Of a stretch of DNA of 64,000 nucleotides, positions 63,404-64,000 are shown one piece after another (position 1 is the stretch's first letter; every line of letters starts with the position of its first letter). Below the pieces are notes generated by a model that searched no databases, had not been told where the DNA came from, and saw only the letters and a list, made by a program, of their open reading frames with translations. Made by a program: the position numbers and the translations under genes. This DNA comes from Diorhabda sublineata (taxonomy: Eukaryota; Arthropoda; Insecta; Coleoptera; Chrysomelidae): assembly GCF_026230105.1 (NCBI RefSeq), contig NC_079485.1, positions 15,632,872 through 15,696,871 of the forward strand, written 5' to 3'.

Positions 63404-64000
63404 TTAAAAGATGAATAAGGAATGAGGAGTCAGAATTTTTAATCTTTTGAAGAAGTCCCCGCAGTAAGCCCTGCTGTTCAGTCCGAGTAAATATCTAACA
63501 GCTCTCTTTTGTAGTTTGAAGCTTTGCTCAAATTGGGTCGCATCACACGTACCCCAGAAGGGAAGGACATATCGGAGATGCGACTCAATAAGGGCATAAT
63601 AAACTGTTAGGGAGGTGGATAATTTAAGTTCTTTGGATTCTGATCTCAGCACCAAAGCAGGAGGAACTTAATTTTTAGATAAGACGGTAATATGTAACTC
63701 CCATTTCAAGAAATTGTCCACAACAAGCCCTAAGAATTTTACAGATTCAACGATGTCAATGGTGGTATTATTTCTTAAAAAAGGCTGCAATGTATTTTTA
63801 TATGATATAAATTTTGTTTTAAAAACGTTAAGACATTGAAGATTAGAATCGCACCATGCTTTAAGGGTGGTTAGGTGACAAGATATGGTCCTATGAAGTG
63901 CCGTGAGATCAGGGTTGCTTCAAGAGAAACTAGTGTTGTATGCAAATAGACACATTTTACCACTGATGTTTAGATAGGCGATGTCGTTTATAAACAGAAG
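63404..64000 (-). pseudogene. LINE reverse transcriptase fragment running off the right edge
   Basis: The minus strand starts beyond the window. LLFINDIAYLNISGKMCLFA is followed by YN in place of the FADD catalytic motif. Then come HLTTLKAWCDSN, VESVKFLGLVVDNFLKWELH, a stop near 63670, and a clean stretch (63404-63655) with YYALIESHLRYVLPFWGTCD and LQKRAVRYLLGL. This is the palm-to-tail portion of a CR1/Jockey-like LINE. The mutated catalytic Asp pair and the stop show it is dead. Confidence 0.75.

Larger units (their letters stand above)
55278..64000. other. Laminin intron or upstream flank, filled with LINE debris
   Basis: No further laminin exon, on either strand, is recognised from 55278 to the right edge, although the chain must continue upstream. 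Either this is one intron of at least 8.7 kb or the next exon is too diverged for me to see. The content is AT-rich with several LINE fragments and fold-backs listed separately. The parts at 57000-59700 and 60300-61650 hold nothing I can name. Confidence 0.5.

Noticed and set aside
1..64000. CRISPR arrays, bacterial operons or viral genes
   Set aside because: No regularly spaced direct repeats of the right size and no prokaryotic-style gene packing; repeats present are microsatellites and transposon pieces.

Overview
The window is nuclear DNA of an insect, AT-rich, with short GT-AG introns and many decayed transposons. A beetle would fit, but no host marker here settles the order. The genes are single-copy animal genes: carotenoid isomerooxygenase, a THAP protein, p66/simjang, Rrp40, Jupiter/HN1, RpL29 and a laminin alpha chain. 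I rebuilt exons by hand from splice signals, reading phase and family similarity. Every junction of the multi-exon models keeps phase.

Layout. 102-5354 (-): ninaB-type carotenoid oxygenase, 12 exons, with the 3' end off the left edge. 5640-7060: Tc1-like and LINE debris. 8499-9104 (+): small THAP gene whose 57-nt intron is in frame. 9105-15710: mostly gene-free, with Tc1-like, LINE RNase H and fold-back remnants. 15711-28776 (-): simjang/p66 (GATAD2), 10 coding exons, complete. One of its introns holds an apparently intact mariner-like element with about 487-bp terminal inverted repeats (19532-22287), and other introns hold LINE, Tc1-like and mariner relics. 30953-31639 (-): Rrp40, one exon. 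32517-32825 (+): Jupiter/HN1. 33425-34562 (+): RpL29. About 35550-36400 (-): a broken copy of a SUPT7L/Spt7-type histone-fold gene. 37561-55277 (-): a large laminin alpha gene (23 coding exons; 2030 residues readable), with the 5' end off the right edge. The last 8.7 kb is intronic or flanking sequence packed with LINE fragments.

There is no operon logic. Rrp40 and Jupiter are divergent and share an 877-bp upstream region. The housekeeping genes sit in a compact block (31-34.6 kb) between two long, transposon-filled genes. Products span retinoid/visual pigment metabolism (ninaB), NuRD chromatin repression (p66), RNA decay (Rrp40), microtubules (Jupiter), translation (RpL29) and basement membrane (laminin).

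I found no CRISPR array, no convincing tRNA or rRNA gene, and no wholly new gene system. The most notable features are the young-looking mariner-like element and its decayed relative in the laminin gene, the SUPT7L-like pseudogene, introns made largely of (TA)n, the head-to-tail LINE arrangement, and the locally triplicated mariner fragment.
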